This document shows, in pieces, positions 17,227 through 25,993 of a DNA stretch of 64,000 nt. The stretch's first letter is position 1; each line of letters opens with the position of its first letter. The notes beneath the pieces were generated by a model. That model was not told the DNA's origin. It searched no databases and saw only the letters and a list, made by a program, of their open reading frames with translations. The translations under genes and the position numbers were made by a program. The stretch is from Agaricicola taiwanensis (GTDB lineage: Bacteria > Pseudomonadota > Alphaproteobacteria > Rhizobiales > Methylopilaceae), in NCBI RefSeq assembly GCF_014635245.1, contig NZ_BMCP01000001.1, positions 1,178,001-1,242,000 on the forward strand, given 5' to 3'.

Positions 17227-17790
17227 ATGACCTCGATCGGATCCTCAGATTACAGCAGTCTTCTGAAGCGGATGTCGTCACCCGCTGACATCGCGGACCG
17301 CATTGTCGGCAAGGCCGACGGGGATCAGAACGGTAGCCTGTCTTCGGCAGAATTTGCCGCAGGCCTGCAAGGCGTGCCGGGAATGAGCATGAGCGACAAC
17401 AGCATCGCCAAGCTCTTCGGCGACATCGATGCCGATCGCGATGGATCGCTGAACAAGGAGGAACTGACCTCCTATCTCGACAAACTGGCCGATGGCGTTC
17501 GCTCCGCTATGCTCTCCGCGCAGGAGGAAGGGGCGCGCGCGTCGAAGTCCGAGGACAAGAAAAGCGGCAGCTATGATGCGCTCGATACCAACAAGGACGG
17601 CATGGTCTCCATGACAGAGCGTCTGTTGGGCGCCGTGAATCAAACCGATGGCGAGGCGGCGAACACGGGAAGCTTCCTCAGCGACATGAAGTCGGCGCTC
17701 GTCTCCCGCGTTTACCAGGCGATGGGTGAGAAGACCTCGACGGCGCTGAGTTCCGCATCGGTGGCGTCGACCATGAGCACCGCCGCATGA
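17227..17790 (+). CDS. EF-hand calcium-binding protein
   Basis: A 187-residue protein with no obvious signal peptide. Three canonical 12-residue EF-hand loops are visible: DGDQNGSLSSAE (about residue 30), DADRDGSLNKEE (about 73) and DTNKDGMVSMTE (about 121). A fourth position (QTDGEAANTGSF) is degenerate. The C-terminus is Ser/Thr/Ala-rich. ATG 17227 follows GGAG by 9 bases; an ATG at 17212 in the same frame is possible. The gene is a self-contained unit between the ppdK terminator and its own terminator. Bacterial EF-hand proteins are rarely assigned a role; calcium buffering or sensing is inferred. Confidence 0.85.
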   Translation: MTSIGSSDYSSLLKRMSSPADIADRIVGKADGDQNGSLSSAEFAAGLQGVPGMSMSDNSIAKLFGDIDADRDGSLNKEELTSYLDKLADGVRSAMLSAQEEGARASKSEDKKSGSYDALDTNKDGMVSMTERLLGAVNQTDGEAANTGSFLSDMKSALVSRVYQAMGEKTSTALSSASVASTMSTAA

Positions 17791-17814
17791 AATCTCGTTC
17801 CAATGCCGGATGAC

Positions 17815-17841
17815 AACGCGCGCTTCGGCGCGCGTTTTTGT
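17815..17841 (+). terminator. Rho-independent terminator after the EF-hand gene
   Basis: A perfect 9-base stem AACGCGCGC / GCGCGCGTT with a TTCG tetraloop, followed by TTTG, lies 25 bases after the stop codon. Confidence 0.88.
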
Positions 17842-17977
17842 TTGTCGTTACGAAGACTGATGTTAAAGGAATTCGTTAACCATACCAGTTAAACCTCCAT
17901 AAAGGTTAAGATCGCATCCTTGGATGCTGTTGCAGGACGGTCACGGTCCTGTCGGTAGCGTCCAGTGGAGTTGCGTC

Positions 17978-19012
17978 ATGCGTAAACGACGTCTCGTTTG
18001 GCAGTGGTCGATCGCCGCTCTTTTGGCCGGCGCCGGTCTTTTCACCTCTTCCTCCGTTATCGCCTTGCAGGATGCAGGAGCGCTCGCCCAGATCGAAGCC
18101 GGCAGCACCCCGCGTTGGCGCCTGCATCTTCTGGCCGTGCAGCCGGACCTTGCCGTTCCTGGCATGCTCGATTCCTTCGATATGGGGTGGTCGGGCGCAC
18201 CGGGAGGAATGGCACCAGGGCTTGCCACCGCGCGCGGCTTCACCGTCGGCAGTGAAATCACCTATCGGCCACGTCAGGCGTCCAACGACATCTCCAAAGC
18301 GGATCGTTTGAGCCTGCCGCGGACGGAAAAGCCGGCGACCGCGGCCGTACTGGCCAAGCTGAACATCAAACCATCGAAGGATGGCTCGACACCCGATCTC
18401 TCGGCTCTTGATCTGGTTGAACCGGCGGGCACGGCCTCGCCCCTGGACGTCGCGAAGGCGGCTTTGGCGGAAGAATTAGCGCTCAACGCCCGAGAGGCGC
18501 CCATCGGAGGCATCAGCCTGGCGGTTCGCGAACAGCATCCCTCAGGCGAGGTCACGACCTCGATCAAGCCACGCCCCGTGGCCTCCGAGAAAGAGATGGC
18601 ACGTGAGCGCAAGTGCATGGCCGAGGCCATCTACTTCGAAGCCCGTGGGGAGCCGGAGAAGGGCCAGTATGCGGTGGCGCAGGTGGTGATGAACCGCGTC
18701 CGTTCCGGCTATTATCCGGACACTGTCTGCGGCGTCGTCTATGAGAACAAGCATCTGCGCAACCGCTGCCAGTTCTCCTTTGCCTGCGATGGCATTCGCG
18801 ATCGGGTGACGAACCGTGTTGCGTGGGCCAGAGCGGAAGAGATTTCCGAAGAGGTCGTCGGCACCGATTATTTCCTGCCGGAGATCGGCTCCGCCACGCA
18901 TTATCACGCGACCTATGTCCGTCCGCATTGGACCTGGGACATGGACAAGCTGGAGAAGATCGGCAAGCACATCTTCTATCGTGAGCTGCGCTGGGGCACG
19001 GACGAAGGCTGA
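17978..19012 (+). CDS. SleB-type cell wall hydrolase
   Basis: A 344-residue exported protein. The N-terminus (RKRRLVWQWSIAALLAGAGL) is a signal peptide or anchor. About 200 residues of linker follow, then a C-terminal Hydrolase_2 (SleB) domain with CMAEAIYFEARGEPEKGQ, where the glutamate of FEARGE is the likely catalytic acid, plus VVMNRVRSGYYPDTVCGVVY, CQFSFACDG and THYHATYVRPHW. SleB domains cleave peptidoglycan. ATG 17978 is supported by GTGGAG 8 bases upstream; an earlier in-frame ATG at 17924 would bury the signal peptide. The upstream 17880-17910 region holds several TTAAC motifs. Confidence 0.9.
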   Translation: MRKRRLVWQWSIAALLAGAGLFTSSSVIALQDAGALAQIEAGSTPRWRLHLLAVQPDLAVPGMLDSFDMGWSGAPGGMAPGLATARGFTVGSEITYRPRQASNDISKADRLSLPRTEKPATAAVLAKLNIKPSKDGSTPDLSALDLVEPAGTASPLDVAKAALAEELALNAREAPIGGISLAVREQHPSGEVTTSIKPRPVASEKEMARERKCMAEAIYFEARGEPEKGQYAVAQVVMNRVRSGYYPDTVCGVVYENKHLRNRCQFSFACDGIRDRVTNRVAWARAEEISEEVVGTDYFLPEIGSATHYHATYVRPHWTWDMDKLEKIGKHIFYRELRWGTDEG

Positions 19013-19014
19013 CA

Positions 19015-19902
19015 CTAATCCGCCTGAGCGCGGCGACCTTCGATCAGGGGTTTCAATGCCATCAGTTCCGCGCCTGCGAAGTCCAGGAAGGCGCGCACTC
19101 GTGCGCTGGCTTTCAGATCCGCGTGGGTGAGAAGCCACAGTCCGGCGCCGCTGCTATCGTCCTGAGGTTCTGCGAGACGCTCGAGCGTCGGTTCGGCATC
19201 GCCAATGAAGCAGGGAAGGGAGCCAATCCCCATACCGGCCGCAATCGCATGGCTGAGCCCCAGCACCGTGTTCAGGCGATAAACGGCTTCCTGGCCGGTC
19301 AGGTCGGCAAGCGCACCGTTGGCGCTCACCGGCAGGCTGTCGCTGAAGCCGACCCAGGGAAGGCCGCGAAATTCATCCCGCTCCCTCGGGTGTTCATCAC
19401 CTTTTCGGCCATAGATGGTCCAGGCGACGCTGGCGATACGGCGGCCGACGAGCGTTTCCGTGGGATGGGCGGTCGCCCGGATCGCGATATCGGCATCGCG
19501 CCGCGACAGGTTAAGGCTCTGGTTGCCGACGATGATCTCAAGCCGGATATCGGGAAAGGCTTCCCTGAAGCGCGCGAAGATCGGCGTCAGCATATGGATG
19601 ATGAAGCTGTCGTTGGTGGTGATCCGGAGCTCACCCGACGGTTTCAGGTCGCGGCCGGCGATGCGGCGTTCAAAGGATGCCACATCGTCAGCCATGCGCG
19701 AGGCAAGCCCCACCATCTCCTCGCCCGAGGGCGTCAGCGCATAGCCGACACGACCCCTCTCGAAGAGCTTGGTGCCGAGCCGCTCTTCCAGGGCGCCGAG
19801 CCTGCGGAACACGGTGGATGTGTTGATCGCCAGCGTATCGGCGGCTCCCGCCAATGTCCGCCGATCGGCGATCGCCTTGACCAGACGGAAGTCATCCCAC
19901 AT
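19015..19902 (-). CDS. LysR-family transcriptional regulator
   Basis: A 295-residue LysR regulator. The winged helix-turn-helix is at the N-terminus (RTLAGAADTLAINTSTVFRRLGALE, about residues 15-45, then LGTKLFERGRVGYALTPSGEE). The rest is a substrate-binding-type effector domain. It lacks any adjacent divergent gene; the nearest upstream gene is a D-2-hydroxyacid dehydrogenase on the same strand. ATG 19902 is chosen by comparison with family starts, but no strong binding site is visible and the leader folds into a long hairpin that includes the only GGGG tract. A TTG at 19938 in the hairpin loop is an alternative start. Confidence 0.88.
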   Translation of the reverse strand: MWDDFRLVKAIADRRTLAGAADTLAINTSTVFRRLGALEERLGTKLFERGRVGYALTPSGEEMVGLASRMADDVASFERRIAGRDLKPSGELRITTNDSFIIHMLTPIFARFREAFPDIRLEIIVGNQSLNLSRRDADIAIRATAHPTETLVGRRIASVAWTIYGRKGDEHPRERDEFRGLPWVGFSDSLPVSANGALADLTGQEAVYRLNTVLGLSHAIAAGMGIGSLPCFIGDAEPTLERLAEPQDDSSGAGLWLLTHADLKASARVRAFLDFAGAELMALKPLIEGRRAQAD

Positions 19903-19904
19903 CA

Positions 19905-19970
19905 GCACGGCAAAGCCCCGACAATTGCGTACCTGCAACGAGATACATGATGTCGGGGCATTTGTCGTGC
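19905..19970. repeat. Long imperfect inverted repeat in the lysR leader
   Basis: The left arm 19905-19923 (GCACGGCAAAGCCCCGACA) and the reverse complement of the right arm 19951-19970 agree at 18 of 19 positions, with one extra base. A 27-base spacer separates them. In the minus-strand RNA the structure ends 2 bases before the ATG of the LysR gene. There is no T run, so a simple terminator for the upstream dehydrogenase is unlikely. It could be a translation-blocking hairpin or a palindromic operator. Confidence 0.75.
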
Positions 19971-19994
19971 GGGCAGGAGAACCAGCCTACGCCT

Positions 19995-20966
19995 TCATAG
20001 GTTCGGCGGTGCGTCGGCACCGCCGATAAGCCGGATCGGCTTGCCCTTCAGGAAGGCCTCCAGGTTCTCCAACGACTGTTCGTAGAAGAGCTTGTAGTTC
20101 TGTTCCACCACGAAGCCGATGTGAGGGGTCGCAACCACGTTTGGCAGGTGGCGGAAGGGATCATCCTTGGGCAGCGGCTCCACCGGGAAGACGTCGAGGC
20201 CGGCGCCACCGATCTTGCGTTCCTTCAGAGCGGTCACCAGAGCGGTCTGGTCAACGAGCGCAGGACGGGAGGTGTTGATGAGATAGGCTGTCTCCTTCAT
20301 GCGCCCGATGTCTTCGGCGGAGACGATGTTGCGCGTGGCGTCCGCCAGCGGAATGTGGATCGTCAGTACGTCGGCGCGTGAGAAGAGATCGGCCTTCGAA
20401 ACACATTCGATACCGTAAGGTGCCGTCCGCTCCGGCGTCAGGTTCGGGCTCCAGGCAATGACCTCCATGCCCAAGAGCTTGCCGATCTGGGCAACGGGGG
20501 TTCCCATGTTGCCGAGGCCCAGAACCGCCAGCGTCTTGCCAACGCAGCTGCGGCCAAGGCCGATCTGCCAACCGCCGGCGCGGAGCGAGGCGGTTTCCTG
20601 CGGCAGGTGGCGCATGAGCGAGAGGATCAATGCCCAGGTCACTTCGACGGTGGTGGAATGGATCGCCTCCGTTGTGGTGACCGTGATGCCCAGCTCCTTG
20701 GCGGCATCAAGATCGATGGAGAGCTTGTTGCGCATGCCGGTGGCCAGCAGCAGCTTCAGTTTCGGGAGACGCTCCAGAACCCGGCGCGGAAATTCCGTTC
20801 GCTCGCGGATGCGCATGACGCCGTCAAAATCCTGCAGGCGCGCGACCAGCTGATCCTCGTCATGCACATGGTCGGTGAACGGAACGATCGTGACATCCGG
20901 CACCCTCGACCAATCGACAATGCTGTGGGTGAGGCCTTGATAGTCGTCGAGCACCGCGATACGCAT
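19995..20966 (-). CDS. D-2-hydroxyacid dehydrogenase family protein
   Basis: A 323-residue NAD-dependent dehydrogenase of the D-isomer-specific 2-hydroxyacid family, like phosphoglycerate or glyoxylate/hydroxypyruvate reductases. It has the Rossmann motif VLGLGNMG, the catalytic arginine in LINTSRPALVDQ, the glutamate in GAGLDVFPVEPLP and the histidine in VATPHIGF. It lacks the C-terminal ACT domain of SerA. The substrate is unknown. It lies 92 bases upstream of the LysR gene on the same strand, so it may be that regulator's partner, though not in the usual divergent arrangement. Confidence 0.9.
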   Translation of the reverse strand: MRIAVLDDYQGLTHSIVDWSRVPDVTIVPFTDHVHDEDQLVARLQDFDGVMRIRERTEFPRRVLERLPKLKLLLATGMRNKLSIDLDAAKELGITVTTTEAIHSTTVEVTWALILSLMRHLPQETASLRAGGWQIGLGRSCVGKTLAVLGLGNMGTPVAQIGKLLGMEVIAWSPNLTPERTAPYGIECVSKADLFSRADVLTIHIPLADATRNIVSAEDIGRMKETAYLINTSRPALVDQTALVTALKERKIGGAGLDVFPVEPLPKDDPFRHLPNVVATPHIGFVVEQNYKLFYEQSLENLEAFLKGKPIRLIGGADAPPNL

Positions 20967-21034
20967 GAAGCTTCTCCCTGTGGCAGCTGTTTCGGGTGGT
21001 CTTACTGCCGTCCAACACTGTTTACAATAGACGA

Positions 21035-23686
21035 TTATTCGGGCACGGGGGCGCGTGGCGGGAAGAGCAGGCGTTGATAGAGGAGCCCTATGCCGACCAG
21101 CGCCAGCCCAAGACCCATGAAGGAGAGAGCCCGCAACACGCCCTCAAGTCCGTTCATGTCGAAGAGGAAGACCTTGAGGACAGTCAGCGTGATGACAGCT
21201 GCCGAACCCAAGCGGAGTTCGCGGAGGCCGGTCAGGGCACCGGCGATCAGGATGAGCACGCCATAGACGAGCCATACGACGGAATAGGCATAAGACTCAC
21301 CGGCGGACATCGTGCCGACGGAGAGGATCGGCCGGTGGTAGGCCGCGCGCACCTCCAGCGAGATGAGGGCGAACACGAGAAGACCGGCCAGCACGCCGGC
21401 GGCGAGCACATACCACTTCGGTCTGCGGCCGTGGCTGTGAAGGCTGAGCGCTCCTGCGGCGAGCGCCGGTAACAGATAGCCCGGGATAAGCTCATTGAAG
21501 ATAAGGCCGTTCCCGATACTGTCCCGCGTGAACATCGGATTGACCGCGAGAAGGAGGCCGAAGAGGCCGCCGGCCATGGATAATGCGCCGAGCGCCATGG
21601 AGCCGACGCGCAGCACGGAGCCCGGACGGCTCAGCGACAGGCGCTGGGCGGCCACTGCGATCAGGCAACCCGTCATGACCTGAAGCCCCACTTCACCGAG
21701 CGAGGCCGAGGCCGAGCGCAGGTCACCGCCGGTGGAGAAATGACGGATCTGGAAGGCAAAGAGCAGCGACGCGTAAAGCAGGGCCAGACCCTCGAACAGC
21801 CCTGTGGCCCGGCTCTGGCCCTGACGTCCGAAAAGCCAGGCGGTGGTAGCGAAGGCTGCAGCAGGAAGGCCATAGGCCCACAGAAGACCGTTGAAGATGG
21901 GAGTGGTGCCGATCCCCTGGCTGACCATCAGCGGATCCAGTCCGGTGCGCAGCAGCACCACCACCCCCACCGTCATGGCGAGGATAGGCAGGGCAGCGAT
22001 CCGTCGGGAGCCGTGGACCCAGGCGATTCCGGCTGCGAGCACCGCGAGACTGACGGTAAGGAAGCCCTCCCGCAGGCTGGTCGCAAGGGCAAGCCCGATC
22101 GCGGCAACAGTGCCCGTGGCCGTCGCCGCCGTTGCGGCAGCCAGCATGGCATATGCCGCCTCGCGTCGTGCAAAACGCTCCGTGAGAAAGGCAAAGCCAC
22201 CGGCAACAGCGATGGCGACTGCGGCGAAGCGCAGGTCCGGCGTGAACGCGGCGACCTTCCAGTAGGTCACCGCCAGCACGGCCAGCGGTGCGGCAACGGC
22301 ACCCCCCGCCCGGGCGCCGGTGATCCAGAGCGGCTGTTCAGGTTGCCGCCAGGCGAGCGCCAGGCCGACGCCCCCGATCATGCCGCCAAGAATGGCCGAT
22401 AGGGAAAGGAGCGAGCCGATGCGGCTCGGCAGTGCCGCAGCCTCGCCCGGGAAAGGAAAGGCCGTGGTCGGGTCGGTCAGAAGCCAGGAAGCAAGATTGA
22501 ACGTGAAGATGGCAAGCGCGCCCGTGATGGCGGCTGCCGGAAGGAGCAGCGCCAATCGGCGCCGCCATATCGCCAGCGCCAACTCACCTGCGATCAGCAA
22601 CACCATGAGAACGAGCGAGGCGGTCCGATGGTCTTCGATCACCGCGACAGCTATGGCAAGGAGGCCGAAGGCAGCCGCCACGGCGTTGGAGGCCCAGTCG
22701 ATGCGGGCGGCATCCTCATCGCGCAGGGGTGCCGTCGCATGATAGAGCCCCACGAGAGCCAGAAAGGCGGCGGTGAAGGCGGCCAGTGCCGGTGCCGAAC
22801 CCGCATCGCCTGCGGCGGCGACGTAGACTGCCGCCCAGGCAAAGGAGGCGGAGCTTGCCGCCACCATGAGCCACTGCCAGCTGCGGATCCTTGCGACGCC
22901 GAAGGCCGAGGCGCTGACGAAAACAAGGTGCGTGAAGAGCCCCCAGGCGCTGGGCTCATCCGTGGAGACGAGCGCCGGGAGGGCCGTGGCAGCAATCAGG
23001 CCCAGCCCCGCCAGCATAGGGCCGTGCAAGGCTGCCGCGAGCATGGTCCCCGTCGCGACGAGAGCAAGCACGATAAAGGCGAGTGCAGGCGGCAGGAAGC
23101 CATAGAGCGCATAGGCCGCGTAGACCGTCGCGAAGGCCGTGGTGGTGCCGGCGGCGGTCAGGACCCCGGGCACATGGGCCGCGGGAATCCCGCCCACGCG
23201 AGAGGTCCGCTCGTTCCGCCGCAGCCATTCCCCCGCTGCCAGCAGAAGGAGGGCAAACAGCATGCCCGCCACCACCCTTGCGGCCGGGCCGAAAAGCCCC
23301 TGATCAATGGAATAGCGCACAAGGAAGATGCCGCCGAGCATGAGCGCGAGACCGCCGATCCAGACGGCAACACGAGCACCGAGCGCTTCTTCAAGCCCGG
23401 ACTTAGCTTTCGCCGCGGACGGGACAGGTTGAGGTTTGGCGGTGGCATCCGGAGCCGGTTTTTCGGAAGGCTTGGCTTCCTGCACCGGCGCGGGAGGTGC
23501 CGGTTCGGCCACAGCCGGTGCCGGCGGTGCCTTCAGCGCGGCGATCCTCGCATCAAGTACCCTGACCTGAGCGGTGAGGCGGCGCACCTCGGAACGCTGC
23601 ACCAGAGCGATGATGAAACCGGCGATGGCAAGCACCGGCGTTGCGAGTGCCACCAAGATGAGAGTGCCTATGCCGATATCATCCAT
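21035..23686 (-). CDS. DUF2339 multi-pass membrane protein
   Basis: An 883-residue protein with more than twenty predicted membrane helices. The layout is an N-terminal helix, a short coiled region (LTAQVRVLDARIAALKAPP), a Pro/Ala/Lys-rich cytosolic linker, then an almost unbroken series of helices starting at ARVAVWIGGLALMLGGIFLVRY. This is the DUF2339 architecture; the family's function is not established, though an envelope role is often assumed. The start is taken at ATG 23686; a GTG directly before it at 23689 is equally possible. It is a single gene flanked by the dehydrogenase and the Nudix regulator. Confidence 0.88.
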   Translation of the reverse strand: MDDIGIGTLILVALATPVLAIAGFIIALVQRSEVRRLTAQVRVLDARIAALKAPPAPAVAEPAPPAPVQEAKPSEKPAPDATAKPQPVPSAAKAKSGLEEALGARVAVWIGGLALMLGGIFLVRYSIDQGLFGPAARVVAGMLFALLLLAAGEWLRRNERTSRVGGIPAAHVPGVLTAAGTTTAFATVYAAYALYGFLPPALAFIVLALVATGTMLAAALHGPMLAGLGLIAATALPALVSTDEPSAWGLFTHLVFVSASAFGVARIRSWQWLMVAASSASFAWAAVYVAAAGDAGSAPALAAFTAAFLALVGLYHATAPLRDEDAARIDWASNAVAAAFGLLAIAVAVIEDHRTASLVLMVLLIAGELALAIWRRRLALLLPAAAITGALAIFTFNLASWLLTDPTTAFPFPGEAAALPSRIGSLLSLSAILGGMIGGVGLALAWRQPEQPLWITGARAGGAVAAPLAVLAVTYWKVAAFTPDLRFAAVAIAVAGGFAFLTERFARREAAYAMLAAATAATATGTVAAIGLALATSLREGFLTVSLAVLAAGIAWVHGSRRIAALPILAMTVGVVVLLRTGLDPLMVSQGIGTTPIFNGLLWAYGLPAAAFATTAWLFGRQGQSRATGLFEGLALLYASLLFAFQIRHFSTGGDLRSASASLGEVGLQVMTGCLIAVAAQRLSLSRPGSVLRVGSMALGALSMAGGLFGLLLAVNPMFTRDSIGNGLIFNELIPGYLLPALAAGALSLHSHGRRPKWYVLAAGVLAGLLVFALISLEVRAAYHRPILSVGTMSAGESYAYSVVWLVYGVLILIAGALTGLRELRLGSAAVITLTVLKVFLFDMNGLEGVLRALSFMGLGLALVGIGLLYQRLLFPPRAPVPE

Positions 23687-23758
23687 CACATGTGCTTTCG
23701 CCGATTCGCTGGAAGCTTACCCGTACGGGCAAGCTCGGCAAACAACGGTGGCGGCAAG

Positions 23759-24715
23759 CTATGCCCCGAAACGCAACCCCGGCGCGGGGCGCTCGGCCAG
23801 AACGGCCCGGCGGAAGCGATAGAGCTGTGCCGGGCGGCCGCCCGTCGCTGCTGCCCGTTCGCCGGTCGGCTCGACCAGCTGGGTTGCTTCCACAAGTCGG
23901 CGGAAGTTTTGTTTATGGAGGTGGCGGCCGGCGATGCCCTCCACCATGCGCTGAAGGTCGGTGAGCGTGAAGGCTTCCGACATCAACTCGAAGATGACGG
24001 GCCTATACTTGAGCTTGGACCGCAGCCTGCCCATAGCGGTCGCCAGGATGCGGCGGTGATCGAATTGCATGGACGCGCCGAGTACAGGCAGGACCGCCCG
24101 CCGCAGCGCTTCCTCGCGCCCATCCCTGCGGGCTTCGTTCAAAAGACCCGCGCTGTAGAGCAGCTCGTAGCGGTCGAGCACCTTTTCCTCATCCCAGGGA
24201 AAGCCGTCCAGACCAAAAGCCAGCTTGAAACGCGCCATCCGGCTGAGGCCGCGCCCGGTCGCCGCTTCCGGTGCGTCTTCGGCCCAGTTGGTCAGTGCCG
24301 GCAGGATGACATCATCGAGCATTTCCGGGCGGCCCTGCCGCCAGTCCTCCCATGGAAAGAACCCATACCAATTGCGAAAGCTCGATCCGCTTGGATTTTG
24401 ATCGGGGCGCTGCGTCAGCGCCAGATAGCCCACCGAGACGACGTGAGGCGCCGTATCGCTGGCGCGCGCATGACGGCCACGATCTCCGAAGGTGTAAAGC
24501 TGCTCGGCGTAACCAAGCTGAAGGCCAGCCTGTTCGGCCACCCAGGTGCGCAGTCCGGCCTCGAAGGTGCGATGCGCGACCGGATCGAACGGACCTGATG
24601 GCAGCATGGTCAGCGCCTTGTCGGAGCCTTCCCGGACGACGAGGCAGGTGGGAGACACCGCCTCCGGAGCAACGATCGCCGCGGTCAGATTGATCTCGAT
24701 GTTCGTCGTAGTCAT
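23759..24715 (-). CDS. NrtR-like Nudix/winged-helix transcriptional regulator
   Basis: A 318-residue protein with an N-terminal Nudix fold followed by a winged-helix domain (RPVIFELMSEAFTLTDLQRM and GRHLHKQNFRRLVE, about 230-275). The Nudix box is degenerate: the expected REUxEExGU reads RTWVAEQAG, so hydrolase activity is doubtful. That combination is typical of NrtR-family regulators of NAD metabolism, which sense ADP-ribose-like ligands. ATG 24715 follows GAGGTG. It is the last gene of the ygfZ-tag-HD operon (73-base gap after the HD gene). Its targets are not visible here. Confidence 0.82.
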   Translation of the reverse strand: MTTTNIEINLTAAIVAPEAVSPTCLVVREGSDKALTMLPSGPFDPVAHRTFEAGLRTWVAEQAGLQLGYAEQLYTFGDRGRHARASDTAPHVVSVGYLALTQRPDQNPSGSSFRNWYGFFPWEDWRQGRPEMLDDVILPALTNWAEDAPEAATGRGLSRMARFKLAFGLDGFPWDEEKVLDRYELLYSAGLLNEARRDGREEALRRAVLPVLGASMQFDHRRILATAMGRLRSKLKYRPVIFELMSEAFTLTDLQRMVEGIAGRHLHKQNFRRLVEATQLVEPTGERAAATGGRPAQLYRFRRAVLAERPAPGLRFGA

Positions 24716-24788
24716 TGCACCTCGGAGGCTGGCGGGGCACCGCCAACATAGCACATTCGCTCGACCGTTACGGGCATGCTCCCGCTGC

Positions 24789-25388
24789 TCACCCGGCGTC
24801 GTTCGTCAGGTCCCGAAAGCGCTGCAGGAAACGTGCTTTCGCCTCATCGGCGGGCCAGGGCTTGAGCTCGAGACCAGCCGGTATGCCCTGCGGGCGGCCG
24901 AAGAAGCTGCGGGCTTCCTCATGCTTGAAACCTGCCAGCTGTGTCGCCTCCATATAGGCACAGGCACTGTCAGCTTGCTTGATCAGCTTGGTGATGGCGG
25001 CGGTCGGCTTGGCAAGCCCGAACCGCAGATGCACGGCAGCCATCAGCCGCTTTTCAACCTCCTTGTAGCTGTCGCCGATGATGGCCTTGAAGGGGCTGAT
25101 CATGTCGCCGATGACATATTCCGCCGCGTCGTGCAGCAGCACCGCCAGTGCCACCTCGCGGTTCAGGTCCGGCTCAAGTGTCCGCGCGATCTGTTCGACG
25201 AGGACGGAATGCTGCGCAACCGAAAAGATATGCGCGCCCTCCGTTTGCCCGTTCCAGCGCGGCACCCGCGCGAGTCCATGCGCGATGTCCTCGATTTCGA
25301 TGTCCAGCGGCGAGGGATCGAGGAGGTCGAGCCGGCGGCCCGACAGCATGCGCTGCCAGGCGCGGGGCGGCTTTGCGCTGCGCGCCAT
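24789..25388 (-). CDS. HD-domain phosphohydrolase (YfbR-like)
   Basis: A 199-residue HD-domain protein. The metal ligands are present in order: AQHSVLV, LLHDAAEYVIGDM and KQADSACAYMEA. The pattern resembles YfbR-type 5'-deoxynucleotidases and related (p)ppGpp-hydrolase-like proteins. The substrate is inferred. Its ATG at 25388 shares a base with the stop of tag (TGATG), so translation is coupled; this fixes the start against an upstream alternative at 25409. It sits next to the Nudix regulator, a pairing I have met in other alphaproteobacteria. Confidence 0.85.
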   Translation of the reverse strand: MARSAKPPRAWQRMLSGRRLDLLDPSPLDIEIEDIAHGLARVPRWNGQTEGAHIFSVAQHSVLVEQIARTLEPDLNREVALAVLLHDAAEYVIGDMISPFKAIIGDSYKEVEKRLMAAVHLRFGLAKPTAAITKLIKQADSACAYMEATQLAGFKHEEARSFFGRPQGIPAGLELKPWPADEAKARFLQRFRDLTNDAG

Positions 25389-25993
25389 CACTTGGCCATG
25401 GCGGCGCATTCCGCGTGGCGGAAGCAGTCCACGAGGTGATCATTGACCAGCCCGGTGGCCTGCATGAAGGCATAGGTGATGGTCGGGCCGCAAAAGGTGA
25501 AGCCGCGGCGCTTCAGTTCCTTGGACATTGCCATTGACGCGTCACTCTGCGTGGGCGCATCCGCCATGCTGCGGAGGTTGCTCTGCACCGGCTGTCCGCC
25601 GACGAAACTCCAGATCAATTCGGAGAAGCTCTCACCGCGCTCCTCCATGTCGAGCCACATCTGAGCTGACTTCACGGTGCCGGCGATCTTTGCCCGATTT
25701 CGGATGATGCCCGCATCCAGCATCAGGGTCTCGACCCGTGCCGCGTCATAACGGGCAATGGCCTGCGGATCGAACTGATCGAACGCCTGCCGGAAGTTCT
25801 CGCGTTTGCGCAGAATGGTGATCCAGGACAGCCCTGCCTGGAAGCCGTCGAGGATCAGTTTCTCGAACAGCGCCCGGCTGTCGTATTCCGGAACGCCCCA
25901 TTCGGTGTCGTGATAGGCCACGTAGAGCGGATCGCGCCCTGGCCAGGGACAGCGATAGCGGCCGTCGTCATGGAGAACGGCCTCCCGGCTCAT
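25388..25993 (-). CDS. tag: DNA-3-methyladenine glycosylase I
   Basis: A 201-residue Tag glycosylase that removes 3-methyladenine from alkylated DNA. Visible signatures are RCPWPGRDPLYVAYHDTEWG near the N-terminus (zinc cysteine and catalytic glutamate region), LFEKLILDGFQAGLSW, and the C-terminal MQATGLVNDHLVDCFRH that supplies the remaining zinc ligands. Length is slightly above the E. coli enzyme. ATG 25993 overlaps the ygfZ stop (ATGA), which decides the start. The gene is the second in an operon of overlapping genes. Confidence 0.94.
   Translation of the reverse strand: MSREAVLHDDGRYRCPWPGRDPLYVAYHDTEWGVPEYDSRALFEKLILDGFQAGLSWITILRKRENFRQAFDQFDPQAIARYDAARVETLMLDAGIIRNRAKIAGTVKSAQMWLDMEERGESFSELIWSFVGGQPVQSNLRSMADAPTQSDASMAMSKELKRRGFTFCGPTITYAFMQATGLVNDHLVDCFRHAECAAMAK

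Noticed and set aside
22628..24598. 656-residue open frame on the plus strand
   Set aside because: It is antisense to the DUF2339 protein and the Nudix regulator, has no family resemblance, and its composition (Arg/Gly/His-rich) is typical of a shadow frame in high-GC DNA.
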